Source of the DNA: Phycisphaerae bacterium
Lineage (GTDB): Bacteria > Planctomycetota > Phycisphaerae > Phycisphaerales > UBA1924
Assembly: GCA_030426395.1 (NCBI GenBank)
Contig: JAUHYE010000013.1
Coordinates: 1-49,064, forward strand
Direction: 5' to 3'
DNA: 49,064 bases
The notes under the pieces were generated by a model. The model did not search any database. It was given only the letters and a program-made list of their open reading frames with translations, and was not told the DNA's origin. Made by a program: the position numbers and the translations under genes. Each line of letters opens with the position of its first letter. Within the stretch, counting starts at the first letter, position 1. This document shows positions 1-8,829 of this stretch, in pieces.

Positions 1-948
1 GTGGAGCAGGCCGAGCGGTACCTTCGCAGGACGCCTCGGAAGGCCAAGGAGTCTCCGCCATCGCGGTTCGACCTTGCCATCTTGCACAATCCCGAAGACC
101 CGATGCCACCGAGCGACAAGAAGGCACTGGCGAGGTTCGTCGAGGCGGGCGAGCGCATGGGCATCCGCTGCGAGCTTGTCGACAAGAGCGAGGCGGCCCG
201 CATCGCCGAGTACGACGCGCTGTTCATCCGCGAGACGACGTATGTGGACCACCACACCTATCGCATGGCCAGGCGTGCGGCGGCCGAGGGCATGGTCGTG
301 ATCGACGACCCGCAATCGATCGTGCGGTGCACGAACAAGGTCTTCCTGGCCGAGACGCTCAGCCGGCACAAGGTGGCCACGCCGCGAACGCTCGTGCTGG
401 CGCGGGATAACGCGGTGGAGGGGCTGCGCTCGCTCGGCTTCCCGTGCGTGCTCAAGCAGCCCGATAGCTCGTTTTCCGCCGGCGTTTCGCGGGTCGATAG
501 CGAGGAGGGGCTCGAGGCGGTGCTCGACGCGCAGTTCGAGCACACCGACCTGATCGTCGCGCAGGAGTACATGCCCACCGACTTCGACTGGCGCATCGGC
601 GTGCTGGCGGGGCGGCCGCTGTTCGCGTGCCGGTATGGCATGGCGCCCGGGCACTGGCAGATCGTGAACCACGAGGACGGCGGCAAGGGCAACAACAAGT
701 ACGGCGACTGGCAGACGCTGGCGATCAGCGACGCGCCCAACGACGTGGTCAAGCTGGCCGTCAAGGCGGCGGCGCTCATGGGTAACGGGCTGTACGGCGT
801 GGACCTGAAGGAAGTGGGGGGCAAGCCCGTGGTCATCGAGGTGAACGACAACCCGAATATCGATTCGGGCGTGGAGGACCAGGTGCTCGGCATGGACCTG
901 TACCGCCAGATCATGCAGCACTTCTTCTGGGAGCTCGAAGCGCGATGA
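1..948 (+). CDS. RimK-family ATP-grasp ligase, 5' end outside window
   Basis: ATP-grasp carboxylate-amine (peptide-type) ligase of the long RimK-like family, predicted to join an amino group to a carboxylate using ATP in the cytoplasm. Visible motifs are the family block DALFIRETTYVDHHTYR near residue 72, DDPQSIVRCTNK near 101, the ATP-grasp lysine in CVLKQPDSSFSAGVSR near 148, and the Mg/ATP-binding end VVIEVNDNPNID near 277. As I recall the family it is about 470-490 aa with an extra N-terminal domain. The window starts inside the gene, so the first GTG is probably not the true start. Its stop overlaps the next start (ATGA), which points to translational coupling with the GCS2 ligase. Substrate unknown. 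Confidence 0.85.
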   Translation: MEQAERYLRRTPRKAKESPPSRFDLAILHNPEDPMPPSDKKALARFVEAGERMGIRCELVDKSEAARIAEYDALFIRETTYVDHHTYRMARRAAAEGMVVIDDPQSIVRCTNKVFLAETLSRHKVATPRTLVLARDNAVEGLRSLGFPCVLKQPDSSFSAGVSRVDSEEGLEAVLDAQFEHTDLIVAQEYMPTDFDWRIGVLAGRPLFACRYGMAPGHWQIVNHEDGGKGNNKYGDWQTLAISDAPNDVVKLAVKAAALMGNGLYGVDLKEVGGKPVVIEVNDNPNIDSGVEDQVLGMDLYRQIMQHFFWELEAR

Positions 949-2210
949 GCACGGCGGCGACCAGTTGGACCAACCCCATCGCCCTGTTCGGCGCGTACGG
1001 CGTCGAGCTGGAGTACATGATCGTCGACGCGCAGACGCTCGACGTGCGGCCCGTGGCCGACGATCTCTTTGCGATGATGAACGACGGCGACCAGAGCGTG
1101 GGCGAGGCCGAGCCCGACGGGCCCGATGGCCCGGTGAGCTGGTCGAACGAGCTGGTGCTGCACGTGCTGGAGCTCAAGACGCAAAAGCCCGCGGCATCGC
1201 TCGACGGGCTGGCCGGGCAGTTCCAGCGGCACGTGGGGCTGGCCAACGAAAAGCTGGCGACGATCGGTTGCCGGCTGCTGCCCACGGGCGCGCACCCGTG
1301 GATGAACCCGCTGACCGACACCAAGCTGTGGCCGCACGAGTACACCGAGGTGTACCGGGCCTACGACGCGATCTTCAACTGCCAGGGCCACGGCTGGAGC
1401 AACCTCCAGAGCACGCACCTGAACCTGCCCTTCGGCAACGACGAGGAGTTCGGCCGGTTGCACGCGGCGCTGCGGCTGGTGCTGCCGCTGGTGCCGGCGA
1501 TCGCGGCGAGTTCGCCGATTCTCGAGGGCCGGTGGACGCCCGTGGCCGATCAGCGGCTGGAGTTCTATCGGAACAACTCCAAGCGCGTGCCGCTGATGGC
1601 CGCGAAGGTCGTGCCCGAGCCCGTGTACACGCGCGAGGGCTACGAGCGAGACATCCTGGGCAAGCTCTACGACCAGCTCGCGCCGCTCGACCCCGGCGGC
1701 GTGCTGCGGCACGAGTTCGCCAACGCCCGCGGCGCGATGGCACGGTTCGATCGCGGCGCCATCGAGCTGCGGCTTCTGGACATCCAGGAGTGCCCGGCCG
1801 CCGACATCGCCGTTGTTCGGCTGGTCAGCGAATTGGTGCGCGCCCACGTCGAGGAACGCTGGATGCCCTACGAGCAGCAGAAGCAGGTTTCCACCGACGC
1901 CCTGCACGACGTGCTGCTGGACACGATCCGCACGGCCGAGCGCACGCGCATCCGTGAGCGCGGCCTGCTCGACGCTCACGGCGTGTCGGGCTCGCTCGTG
2001 TGGGCGGGCGACCTGTGGAAGCGGCTGGCCGAGCAGGTGATGCCCGCCGGCCACGAGGACACGGCGGTGATGAACAAGCTGCTGAACGCCGGCACGCTGT
2101 CGGCCCGCATCGGCAAGGCCATCAAGCGGTACCCCACGCGGGCCGAGCTGCGGGCGGTGTACGCCGAGCTGGCCGAGTGCCTGAGCAGCGGAGCGCTCTT
2201 CCGTGCCTGA
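945..2210 (+). CDS. Glutamate-cysteine ligase-like (GCS2) carboxylate-amine ligase
   Basis: Member of the GCS2/YbdK-type carboxylate-amine ligases, which have the glutamine-synthetase-like fold and activate a carboxylate (often glutamate) with ATP for amide bond formation. The N-terminal signature YGVELEYMIVD is at residues 25-35, and a substrate-loop-like segment NLQSTHLNLPFGN is near 155. Length (421 aa) fits the family. The start overlaps the RimK-like stop by 4 bases and the end overlaps the next gene by 8 bases, so the three genes form a tight operon. The product is not necessarily gamma-glutamylcysteine; the operon context suggests a dedicated amide or peptide metabolite. Confidence 0.85.
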   Translation: MSTAATSWTNPIALFGAYGVELEYMIVDAQTLDVRPVADDLFAMMNDGDQSVGEAEPDGPDGPVSWSNELVLHVLELKTQKPAASLDGLAGQFQRHVGLANEKLATIGCRLLPTGAHPWMNPLTDTKLWPHEYTEVYRAYDAIFNCQGHGWSNLQSTHLNLPFGNDEEFGRLHAALRLVLPLVPAIAASSPILEGRWTPVADQRLEFYRNNSKRVPLMAAKVVPEPVYTREGYERDILGKLYDQLAPLDPGGVLRHEFANARGAMARFDRGAIELRLLDIQECPAADIAVVRLVSELVRAHVEERWMPYEQQKQVSTDALHDVLLDTIRTAERTRIRERGLLDAHGVSGSLVWAGDLWKRLAEQVMPAGHEDTAVMNKLLNAGTLSARIGKAIKRYPTRAELRAVYAELAECLSSGALFRA

Positions 2211-2922
2211 ACAACTCTCGTGGCGGCCCGACGTGATTGTCCTCTCGTGCGAGCACGGCGGGCACGAGGTGCCGCCGGCGTACGCGCACCTGTTCAAGGG
2301 CGCCGACGACGTGCTGGCCAGCCACCGCGGGTGGGACATCGGCGCCCTGGGCGTCGCCCAGCGCATGGCGTGCGTGACGAGCTCCCCGCTGGTGGCCTGC
2401 ACGTTCACGCGGCTGCTGGTCGAGCCCAACCGCTCGCCCGATTCTGGCAAGCTGTTCAGCAGGTACACCGAGTCGCTCGACGACAACACAAAGGCGGCGA
2501 TCACGCGCGAGCACTACGACCGCCACCGAGCCTCCATCGAGCGGCTGATCGCCGACGCCATCGCCGCCGGCCGGCGCGTGCTGCACGTGGGCGTGCACTC
2601 GTGCACCGACGAACTCGAAGGCCACGTCCGCGAGTTCGAGGTGTCGCTGCTGTTCGACCCAGACCGCGAGAGCGAGGCCGACGTGTGCCACCCCTGGAAC
2701 ACCGAACTGGCCATGCTCGAGCCCACCTGGCGGCTGCCCTTCAACGAGCCCTACAAGGGCACCGACGACGGGCTGACGACGTGGCTCCGAGGGAAGTTCC
2801 TCGCCGAGCGGTACGCCGGCGTCGAGGTCGAGGTCCGCCAGGGGCTCATCGCCGGCATGAACGCCCGCCGGCACGTGGGCGACGTGCTGGCCCGGGCCCT
2901 CGGGGCGGCCCTGTCGGCGTAG
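2203..2922 (+). CDS. N-formylglutamate amidohydrolase family protein
   Basis: Zinc-dependent hydrolase of the N-formylglutamate amidohydrolase (HutG-like) fold, 239 aa. Visible family features are EHGGHEVP near residue 17, DIGALGVAQR near 46, the segment LVEPNRSPDSGKLFSRYTE near 68, and HVGVHS near 128. It starts with GTG 8 bases inside the GCS2 gene. There is no other histidine-utilisation gene in view, so a role in hut catabolism is doubtful. With two amide ligases directly upstream, it more plausibly trims or recycles an N-acyl/glutamyl product (inference). Confidence 0.8.
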   Translation: MPEQLSWRPDVIVLSCEHGGHEVPPAYAHLFKGADDVLASHRGWDIGALGVAQRMACVTSSPLVACTFTRLLVEPNRSPDSGKLFSRYTESLDDNTKAAITREHYDRHRASIERLIADAIAAGRRVLHVGVHSCTDELEGHVREFEVSLLFDPDRESEADVCHPWNTELAMLEPTWRLPFNEPYKGTDDGLTTWLRGKFLAERYAGVEVEVRQGLIAGMNARRHVGDVLARALGAALSA

Positions 2923-2930
2923 ACTGGCCC

Positions 2931-3374
2931 ATGATCCACCCGGCCCCGACCACCCGAATCGCCCCCGGCCTGGCCCGGGGCATGTTGAAAGAGGCCGTGC
3001 CCGCCACGGCCACCAAGCCCGCCCACGTGCGCCTGGGCTTTGCCAACACCAGCTACGTGCTCTACCTGCTGCCCACCGGCCCGGTGAAGGCCGAGCCGGG
3101 CGACAAGGTGTTCGGCACGATTTTCGCCCGGGCCCGCCGCGTCGACACCGTGCCCAGCGGCGGCCAGTTCGTCGAGCCGGTCATCGGCCGGCCGCGGCGG
3201 GTGCAGGGCCGCGTGGTGGCCAAGGCGGGGGACAAGATCGTGGTCGACGCGGGCGTGCCCATCCACTGCTCGCTGACCGACGGCCGCCAGCACGCGGCCG
3301 ACTTTGCCATCGGCGACATGGTCAGCTTCGACGTGCTCGACGGCGCGAGCTTCACGCCCAAGGGCGACGAGTAA
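2931..3374 (+). CDS. Small conserved-looking protein of unknown function
   Basis: 147 aa, starting at ATG 8 bases after the amidohydrolase stop. The longer open frame upstream is a shadow of that gene. The sequence is rich in Val, Gly and short beta-strand-like segments (RLGFANTSYVLYLLPTG, RVQGRVVAKAGDKIVVDAG) and ends GDMVSFDVLDGASF, reminiscent of a small beta-barrel. No signal peptide or membrane segment is apparent. Co-directional position suggests the same transcript as the amide-ligase genes. I do not recognise the family. Confidence 0.65.
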   Translation: MIHPAPTTRIAPGLARGMLKEAVPATATKPAHVRLGFANTSYVLYLLPTGPVKAEPGDKVFGTIFARARRVDTVPSGGQFVEPVIGRPRRVQGRVVAKAGDKIVVDAGVPIHCSLTDGRQHAADFAIGDMVSFDVLDGASFTPKGDE

Positions 3375-3396
3375 GCCCGATTGGTGGTGGGGGCCC

Positions 3397-4950
3397 ATGC
3401 CCAGCGACGATCGCCCAAATCTCGATCCACTGCCCGAGCGCGGCCAGGCGATCCCGCCCAATCTGCCCGGCGAGATCACCGAGTCGGCCAATGCGCCGCT
3501 GTATGCCAATTCGAAGTCCGTTCCCGCGATGGCGGCGCCCCCGGTCGAGCGTGACAACCCGCTGACGCGCTCGTGGGCCGGCATGCTGGGCATGGGCTTC
3601 CTGGTCGCCACCATGGCGGTGTGCCTGCTGGGCCTGTTCTTCACGCTGGGCGATGCGCCGAGCACCTACCCCGGCGTCAGCGAGGGCGCGTCGGCGCCGC
3701 GCTACAACGCCGGCAGTGCCGAGTATGGCCGGCTGCCACCGTGGTGGGCCGTGGGCGACGAGAGCGCCCTGAAGCTCAACGCGCTCGTGCCCGCCGAGAC
3801 GGCCGAACAGATCGCCTTCGAGTTCCGCGTCACCGAGCGCGAGGCGAGGCTCGCCACCGACGGCGACCTGGCGGACGCGATGGCCGAGCACTGGCCCTAC
3901 GAGGGCAACCGATTCGCGATGGTCCTGGGCACCGACGTGCTGGGCCGCAGCCTGCTGTACCGCGTGATGACCGGCGGGGGCATCTCGCTTGGGATTGGTC
4001 TCAGCGCCGCCCTCATCAGCGTCTTCATCGGCACCCTGTACGGCGCCATCTCGGGCTACGCCGGCGGCAAGACCGACGCCGCCATGATGCGCGTGGTCGA
4101 CGTGCTCTTCGGCCTGCCCTACATCCTGCTCGTCGTGCTGCTGGCCGTCGCCAGCGACGCGGCCATCGACGAGTACGTCACGCGGCAGAAGTCCCGCGCG
4201 TCGTGGGTCGATGGGCAGGAGGCGGTGCTGGCCAGCGAGGTTGCCGGCGCCAAGGCCACCGAGACCCAGGTCTCGGCGTGGCGCGACGAGCCGTACGCGG
4301 GTGAGCCATCGCCGCTCTCCGAGCTCGTGGTCAATCTCGGCATGGCCGATGTCGTGGCCGAGCTCGAAGCCGCCGACGACGCGGCCCGGGCCGAGGCCGC
4401 GACGCAAGAAGAAATCGATTCGATCGTGCTCACCCACGGCGAGGTGCTCGACGCGATGGCGTATCGGGTGCGCCCGCCGCGCGCACTCCTGGATTCCACT
4501 CGCCTGGTCCTCGACCTGGTCGTCCTGCTCGTGGCCATCGGCGGGGTGAGCTGGCTGACCATGGCCCGCGTCATCCGCGGCCAGGTGCTGAGCCTCAAGA
4601 GCCTGCCCTTCATCGAGGCCGCGCGGAGCGCGGGCGCGCCCACGCGCCGCATCTTCATCGTGCACCTGCTGCCCAACCTGCTCGGGCCGATCATCGTCTA
4701 CGCCACGCTGACGGTTCCGCTGGCGATCCTCCAGGAATCCTTCCTGAGCTTCCTGGGCATCGGCGTCAAGCCCCCGCTGCCCAGCTGGGGCAACCTCGCC
4801 GCCGACGGCCTGAACGAGCTCAATCCCTATGAAAGCTTATGGTGGCTCATCCTCTTCCCCTGCCTGCTGCTGGGCGCCACGCTGCTGGCGCTGAACTTCG
4901 TGGGCGAGGGCCTGCGCGAGGCCTTCGACCCCAAGCGCGGCCGACGCTAG
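3397..4950 (+). CDS. OppC/DppC-type ABC transporter permease with large central insertion
   Basis: Inner-membrane permease subunit of a peptide/nickel-type ABC importer, 517 aa. ATG 3397 was chosen because it follows a G-rich ribosome-binding stretch and begins a polar leader before the first membrane segment (residues about 65-90). [13 protein letters not shown] followed by repeated hydrophobic spans (residues 175-260) is typical of DppC. The cytoplasmic EAA loop is [21 protein letters not shown], and the ending [17 protein letters not shown] is characteristic. Unusual: about 110 charged residues (roughly 250-360) separate two membrane spans that normally lie close, and the periplasmic loop after the first span is also long. 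No ATPase, binding protein or second permease is in the window. Confidence 0.88.
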   Translation: MPSDDRPNLDPLPERGQAIPPNLPGEITESANAPLYANSKSVPAMAAPPVERDNPLTRSWAGMLGMGFLVATMAVCLLGLFFTLGDAPSTYPGVSEGASAPRYNAGSAEYGRLPPWWAVGDESALKLNALVPAETAEQIAFEFRVTEREARLATDGDLADAMAEHWPYEGNRFAMVLGTDVLGRSLLYRVMTGGGISLGIGLSAALISVFIGTLYGAISGYAGGKTDAAMMRVVDVLFGLPYILLVVLLAVASDAAIDEYVTRQKSRASWVDGQEAVLASEVAGAKATETQVSAWRDEPYAGEPSPLSELVVNLGMADVVAELEAADDAARAEAATQEEIDSIVLTHGEVLDAMAYRVRPPRALLDSTRLVLDLVVLLVAIGGVSWLTMARVIRGQVLSLKSLPFIEAARSAGAPTRRIFIVHLLPNLLGPIIVYATLTVPLAILQESFLSFLGIGVKPPLPSWGNLAADGLNELNPYESLWWLILFPCLLLGATLLALNFVGEGLREAFDPKRGRR

Positions 4951-4985
4951 GAACGTTCTGGAACCGTCCTTGAAGGAGCCCGCCC

Positions 4986-5378
4986 GTGCGATTGGATCAC
5001 GTGGGACTCGTCGTCGCCGATCTCCAAGCCGGGCGCGCGCACCTGGAAACCTTCTACCAGGCGTCGCCCCGGGGCGAGCCCTTCGACGACCCCAACCAGC
5101 AGGCCAGCGTCTGGTTCTTCGACGCCCACGGCGTCACCATCGAGCTCATCGCGCCGCTCGGCGAGTCTTCGCACCTGCAAAATGTCCTCAAGCGCAGCGG
5201 CGAGCACCTGGCCCACCTGTGCTACGAGGTCGACGACCTCTCGGCCACCATCGAACGCATGCGGGCCAACAAGGCCATGCTCATCTCCCGCAAGCCGGCG
5301 ATCGCCTTCGGCGGCCGAGACGTCGCGTTCGTGCTGCTGCCGAATCGGACGATCGTGGAGCTGCTGGCGAGTTCTTGA
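4986..5378 (+). CDS. VOC-family protein (glyoxalase / methylmalonyl-CoA epimerase-like)
   Basis: Vicinal oxygen chelate protein of 130 aa with two beta-alpha-beta-beta-beta modules. Candidate metal ligands are His5 in LDHVGLVV, Glu in VTIELIAP near residue 52, His in EHLAHLCYEV near 74, and Glu in RTIVELLA near 124, which matches the H/E/H/E pattern of the methylmalonyl-CoA epimerase and glyoxalase I lineage. GTG 4986 is supported by AAGGAG 7 bases upstream. Substrate cannot be assigned; no mutase gene is nearby. Confidence 0.8.
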   Translation: MRLDHVGLVVADLQAGRAHLETFYQASPRGEPFDDPNQQASVWFFDAHGVTIELIAPLGESSHLQNVLKRSGEHLAHLCYEVDDLSATIERMRANKAMLISRKPAIAFGGRDVAFVLLPNRTIVELLASS

Positions 5379-5467
5379 GGGCTCTGCTGACGGGGGTTTC
5401 TTGAAGTTTCACCGCTCGGCGGGGCGTCCCTGAAGACAGGGCCGCCGCGCCAGCGCTCGCCTGTGTA

Positions 5468-5754
5468 GGTTGTTCTTGAGCGCTCCCTTCGGTCGCTTCG
5501 GCCTAACGGCCGGGCGGCTCAGCCGCCGCGCCGGAGCATGCGCTTTCGCTCGAAGACTCGCTCGGCGGATGCTCCGGCGTTGTTTTGTCGCTTCGCCAGC
5601 GGGGCCGTTCGCGGGCTGCGCCCGACGCGGGGGGCGCACGGGAACACACGAGTGTCTCGCGACGGGGCATCCGCCCAAGCCGTCTTCGGCGCCGGGCGCA
5701 TGTCCCGGCGCGGCCGCTGAGCGGCCCGGGCGATAGCACGCCTCCAGAACAACC
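5468..5754. repeat. Palindromic intergenic element, copy 1
   Basis: A 287-bp block bounded by short imperfect inverted ends (GGTTGTTCTTGAG at the left, GGTTGTTCTGGAGG on the other strand at the right). Internally it has nested hairpins such as GGGCGGCTCAGCCGCC and GGCCGCTGAGCGGCC. It shares long blocks with the element at 24432-24802: CGGGCGGCTCAGCCGCCGCG, GCATGCGCT, GACGGGGCATCCGC and GGGCGCATGTCCCGGCGCGG. The stretch 5379-5880 has no convincing gene; the open frames are low-complexity and lie in both strands. It sits 125 bp downstream of the FN3-like gene. Confidence 0.75.
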
Positions 5755-5787
5755 AAAACGGGAGGCAACCCCTCCGGGCTACCTCCC
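5752..5787 (-). terminator. Rho-independent terminator
   Basis: On the minus strand GGGAGGTAGCCC pairs with GGGTTGCCTCCC across a 4-nt loop (12 pairs including two G-U) and is followed by GTTTTGG. It lies about 95 bp after the stop of the minus-strand FN3-like gene and abuts the palindromic element. Confidence 0.65.
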
Positions 5788-5879
5788 CTTCTTGAACTTC
5801 AATCTACAACTCCTACCAAATCTACCAACTCGCGCCGGGAGGGCTCCGCCCCCACCAGCCCGACAAATCGCGAAGCTTC

Positions 5880-6563
5880 TTAGGCGACTCTCGCCATCGG
5901 CCCGCCCTGGCTCCCGGCCGAACCGAAGTTTGCCCGGGCGCTGGTGCTGAACTCGCTGGCGCCGCCGTTGCTGATGCGGGCCCGCACGCGGTAATCGACC
6001 GCGCGCACGCCCACCGGCACGGAAGGATCGGTGTACCGTTTGTCGCCGATGATGGCGATGATGGTCCACGGGCCCTCCGAACCGTCGAGGGCCAGCACTT
6101 GGCGCTGCACCTCGTAGAGTGCCGAGCCGCCGCTGGTGACCTCGAAGCTGAAGACGACCGACCCATCGGTGGTGATCTGCGTGGGCAGCACCAGCGGCGT
6201 GGGCGGCGCGGGCCGCTCACCGCCGCTCTTGGGCGCGGGGATCTGGGCCCGCACCCACACACCGGGGTCGTCGGTGTTGCGGCCGTAACCGTCGATGGTG
6301 GTCATGATGCTGCCGAGTTGGCGCACCATCTCGTCCAGGGAGGCGTCCTTGGCTTCGGTCGCCGCCCGAGCGGCGCTGACCGCCGCCCCCTGGGCCGCCA
6401 GCTTCGCCTCGACGTCGGAAACGGCAAGGTCGAAATTGTCGGCCATCTGCTGAGACACCCCGATGTCGGGCAATACGCCCTGGGTGCCCTTCCAAATGTT
6501 GGCGTGGGTCCGGGCCCAGTCAACGAGTTCCGCCTGTCGCGACGGATATCTGTGCGTCGTCAT
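5880..6563 (-). CDS. FN3-like domain protein with helical N-terminus (paralogue A)
   Basis: 227 aa. ATG 6563 is preferred to the upstream ATG at 6659 because the extra 32 residues are low quality. Residues 1-100 are Ala-rich and predicted helical (MADNFDLAVSDVEAKLAAQG...). Residues about 115-205 look like one fibronectin type III-like beta-sandwich (LYEVQRQVLALDGSEGPW ... VGVRAVDYRVRARISNGGAS). No signal peptide is seen. It is clearly related in layout and C-terminal sequence to the protein at 23644-24339 (VQRxV...DG..GPW.TIA; GVR.V.YRVR). Both genes are followed by the same palindromic element. Function unknown. Confidence 0.75.
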   Translation of the reverse strand: MTTHRYPSRQAELVDWARTHANIWKGTQGVLPDIGVSQQMADNFDLAVSDVEAKLAAQGAAVSAARAATEAKDASLDEMVRQLGSIMTTIDGYGRNTDDPGVWVRAQIPAPKSGGERPAPPTPLVLPTQITTDGSVVFSFEVTSGGSALYEVQRQVLALDGSEGPWTIIAIIGDKRYTDPSVPVGVRAVDYRVRARISNGGASEFSTSARANFGSAGSQGGPMARVA

Positions 6564-6648
6564 GACGACTTCTCCAAACAAGTGGCCCGGGCGGCGAAAC
6601 ACGAAACGAACCAACAAACAAGCCCGAAGCCACGTCCACCCGGCGGCC

Positions 6649-6669
6649 CCCCGACACACGTTGTCGGGG
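6649..6669. other. Hairpin in the upstream region of FN3-like gene A
   Basis: CCCCGACA and TGTCGGGG form an 8-bp perfect stem with a 5-nt loop, about 86 bp upstream of the minus-strand start at 6563. The 276-bp gap 6564-6839 holds no gene. The hairpin may be a leader structure or the end of an upstream transcript; there is no clear T tract. Confidence 0.4.
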
Positions 6670-6839
6670 CGAACACCGCCGGCTGAATGTGATTTCGGGA
6701 CGTTCGGAGGGCGACTTTATTGGTTCTGGGGTTTTCGGGGTGACTTTTTTGAGCGGGTGGGGCGGATGGGCTCAAGGCCATGCTATCGCGCGTGGCGCAA
6801 GTGGCGCCGTGTCTGCGACTTATGTGTCAGCCGAGCCCA

Positions 6840-8786
6840 TCACTCGTGACGCGCGAGCTTGGTGAAGCTGGCGGCAAAAAGGGTCGCCACGATCCAGCCC
6901 ATCGCGATATGGATCGGCAGGTACACGTTCTTGACGATCCATCGCCAACTCAGAATCGGCCCATCAATCGGCGTCCAGTATTCCTCTTGATGAAAGTCGA
7001 CGAGGGGAAGAAACGCGTCGAGGGAGTAGACGACGGGATGAAACTTCGGGTAATCGCCCAGCCACCCTCCGGTTGGATGGCCGAGGAACCAGGCCACAAA
7101 ACCATTGGCGTCGGACCATTGCCAGGGTGGCAGTGGCTTGCGGGAAGGCGTTACAGAGTTTTGGCTCCATTCCCGGAGTGCGATGCCTTGGGTCGGTTGC
7201 ATGGTGGGGCCGGCTGGAACACTGAACAAGATCGTTCCCAATACCCACATCCCGATCAGCCACCACAAGGGACGAAAGTGTGCGTACCCGTGACCTACCA
7301 CGGCACCATACATGAACTCCGGGATTCCACGGAGAAGTGCCAGTGTCTTACTCTTTTTCTGTCGTTGGCGGTATTTAGCGAAAGCGCGTCGCCAACCAAG
7401 GCAAATCATGACCTCGGTTGCGTCACGTTCACGGCCTTGCTTTCGTAACACTCCCGCCAGCCACTTGTACGGGCCTGGATCCGGCGGAATACCTTGGCCC
7501 AAAAATCGCTCGAGCGTCTTATCGTGGTTAGCTAGCCACTCCAGCCGCCCGCGCGCGTCAAGACATGAGCCGAGATGGATCGCGTCATAGCGGCAATCAG
7601 CAAGCACAATGGATTCCGGCCACGTGGGGCGTTGTGCGGAATCGTGCAAGTAGCCTATGCGAGTTCTTGTTAGATCTACTGTACCCTTGGTAGCGACCTC
7701 TCGAAAAAGGAAAGTGTCCATAGTGGTGCCGCTGAGATTCAGTGCATCGCCGTTAGGATGGGTCAGCCGTGCGTTGCTGCATTCAAAGCTGCCGGACACA
7801 GTCGCATTCTGTAGTTTGACCTCTCCATGACTTGTGAAGCCATGGCGGAGCTGAATGCCCGAAGCCTTTAGGCCATCTCCGACAAGCGCAAGGCCGGCTT
7901 CATTTTCTATGTGCGCCTCTCCGCAGTTAAGGCTGTTGCCAATCACCGTGCCAATCAACCTAACTTCACCAACCACGTGGGTACGCGGGCCCAGATTAAG
8001 CGCACCACCAATGGTTGCGCCCTGCGCGGCAAACGCAATGCCACCTTTGTTCTGAAAGCGCGATCGGCCACAGTCAAGGCTGCCACCGATGGTGGCTGCA
8101 TTTAGTCGAACCTCGCCCACTGCGAGGAAGCTGTCGGTGAGTAAAACGTTTCCCGAGGTCCTCAGATTGTCAGCCGCGAGCGCAAACACGCGATCATCGT
8201 CGCTAAGAAATCGCCCTCCACTACAATCAAAGTCGTCTCCAACATGGGCTCCTGGTAGGTATACGCCACCGTATGAGCAGAAGCCGGAGCGAAGGAACAG
8301 CCCGCTTCGGGTCGCGAGTCGATCGCCCAGCAATCGAGGTACGTGGGAGCCCGGCAGGCCAAGGCAATGCATCCGAGCATCTTGTGCCAACAGGTCTCGA
8401 TCAAGGCCACAGTGCACAAGCCAAAGATCAAACGGAATGTGGGAGCCAGCGAGGTCGAGCGTACCGCTGACTCGGGCATTCATCAGTCGTAGGCCAGCCG
8501 AGTCTATTTGTTCCTGCGCGTCGCGAGACAAACAAAGGGCCCGTATCATGCGCGCACGAATAGTCCTATGCGGACCCCAATCTTTCCAGCAGTAGCCCTG
8601 GGACGCAAGGCTTAGTAGTTCGTGGTCGCCGACACCCAGATCGCACCACTCCCCCAACACCACCGCCCGCGCCAGCTTCTTCTCTGGCTCGGTCAGTTCC
8701 CCGCACTCGCGCGTGAGCAGTTCGATAAGTTGCTCGATGCGTTCCTTCGGGCCAGCGGGCAACTGGTTTGGCTTGGGGTCGGTCAT
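6840..8786 (-). CDS. Large repeat protein with C-terminal membrane spans
   Basis: 648 aa. Residues about 100-370 are repeats of 20-45 residues with an alternating small/hydrophobic pattern (for example VRLNAATIGGSLDCGRSRF and VRLIGTVIGNSLNCGEAHI). This suggests a beta-helix or bactofilin/pentapeptide-like solenoid, as in proteins often labelled membrane-associated oxidoreductase without biochemical support. The C-terminus carries about two membrane spans (PLWWLIGMWVLGTILFSVPAG and IHIAMGWIVATLFAASF). The gene is visibly lower in GC than its neighbours and uses more A/T third bases, suggesting transfer. It starts 44 bp from a 21-bp tandem repeat array. Function unknown. Confidence 0.75.
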   Translation of the reverse strand: MTDPKPNQLPAGPKERIEQLIELLTRECGELTEPEKKLARAVVLGEWCDLGVGDHELLSLASQGYCWKDWGPHRTIRARMIRALCLSRDAQEQIDSAGLRLMNARVSGTLDLAGSHIPFDLWLVHCGLDRDLLAQDARMHCLGLPGSHVPRLLGDRLATRSGLFLRSGFCSYGGVYLPGAHVGDDFDCSGGRFLSDDDRVFALAADNLRTSGNVLLTDSFLAVGEVRLNAATIGGSLDCGRSRFQNKGGIAFAAQGATIGGALNLGPRTHVVGEVRLIGTVIGNSLNCGEAHIENEAGLALVGDGLKASGIQLRHGFTSHGEVKLQNATVSGSFECSNARLTHPNGDALNLSGTTMDTFLFREVATKGTVDLTRTRIGYLHDSAQRPTWPESIVLADCRYDAIHLGSCLDARGRLEWLANHDKTLERFLGQGIPPDPGPYKWLAGVLRKQGRERDATEVMICLGWRRAFAKYRQRQKKSKTLALLRGIPEFMYGAVVGHGYAHFRPLWWLIGMWVLGTILFSVPAGPTMQPTQGIALREWSQNSVTPSRKPLPPWQWSDANGFVAWFLGHPTGGWLGDYPKFHPVVYSLDAFLPLVDFHQEEYWTPIDGPILSWRWIVKNVYLPIHIAMGWIVATLFAASFTKLARHE

Positions 8787-8829
8787 GCGGGACTATACCG
8801 ATCGCCCGCGCATCCGCCGCCACGATCCG

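Noticed and set aside
5470-5950. Overlapping small open frames in the palindromic element
   Set aside because: Frames are open on both strands, low-complexity, and explained by the hairpin-rich element shared with 24432-24802.
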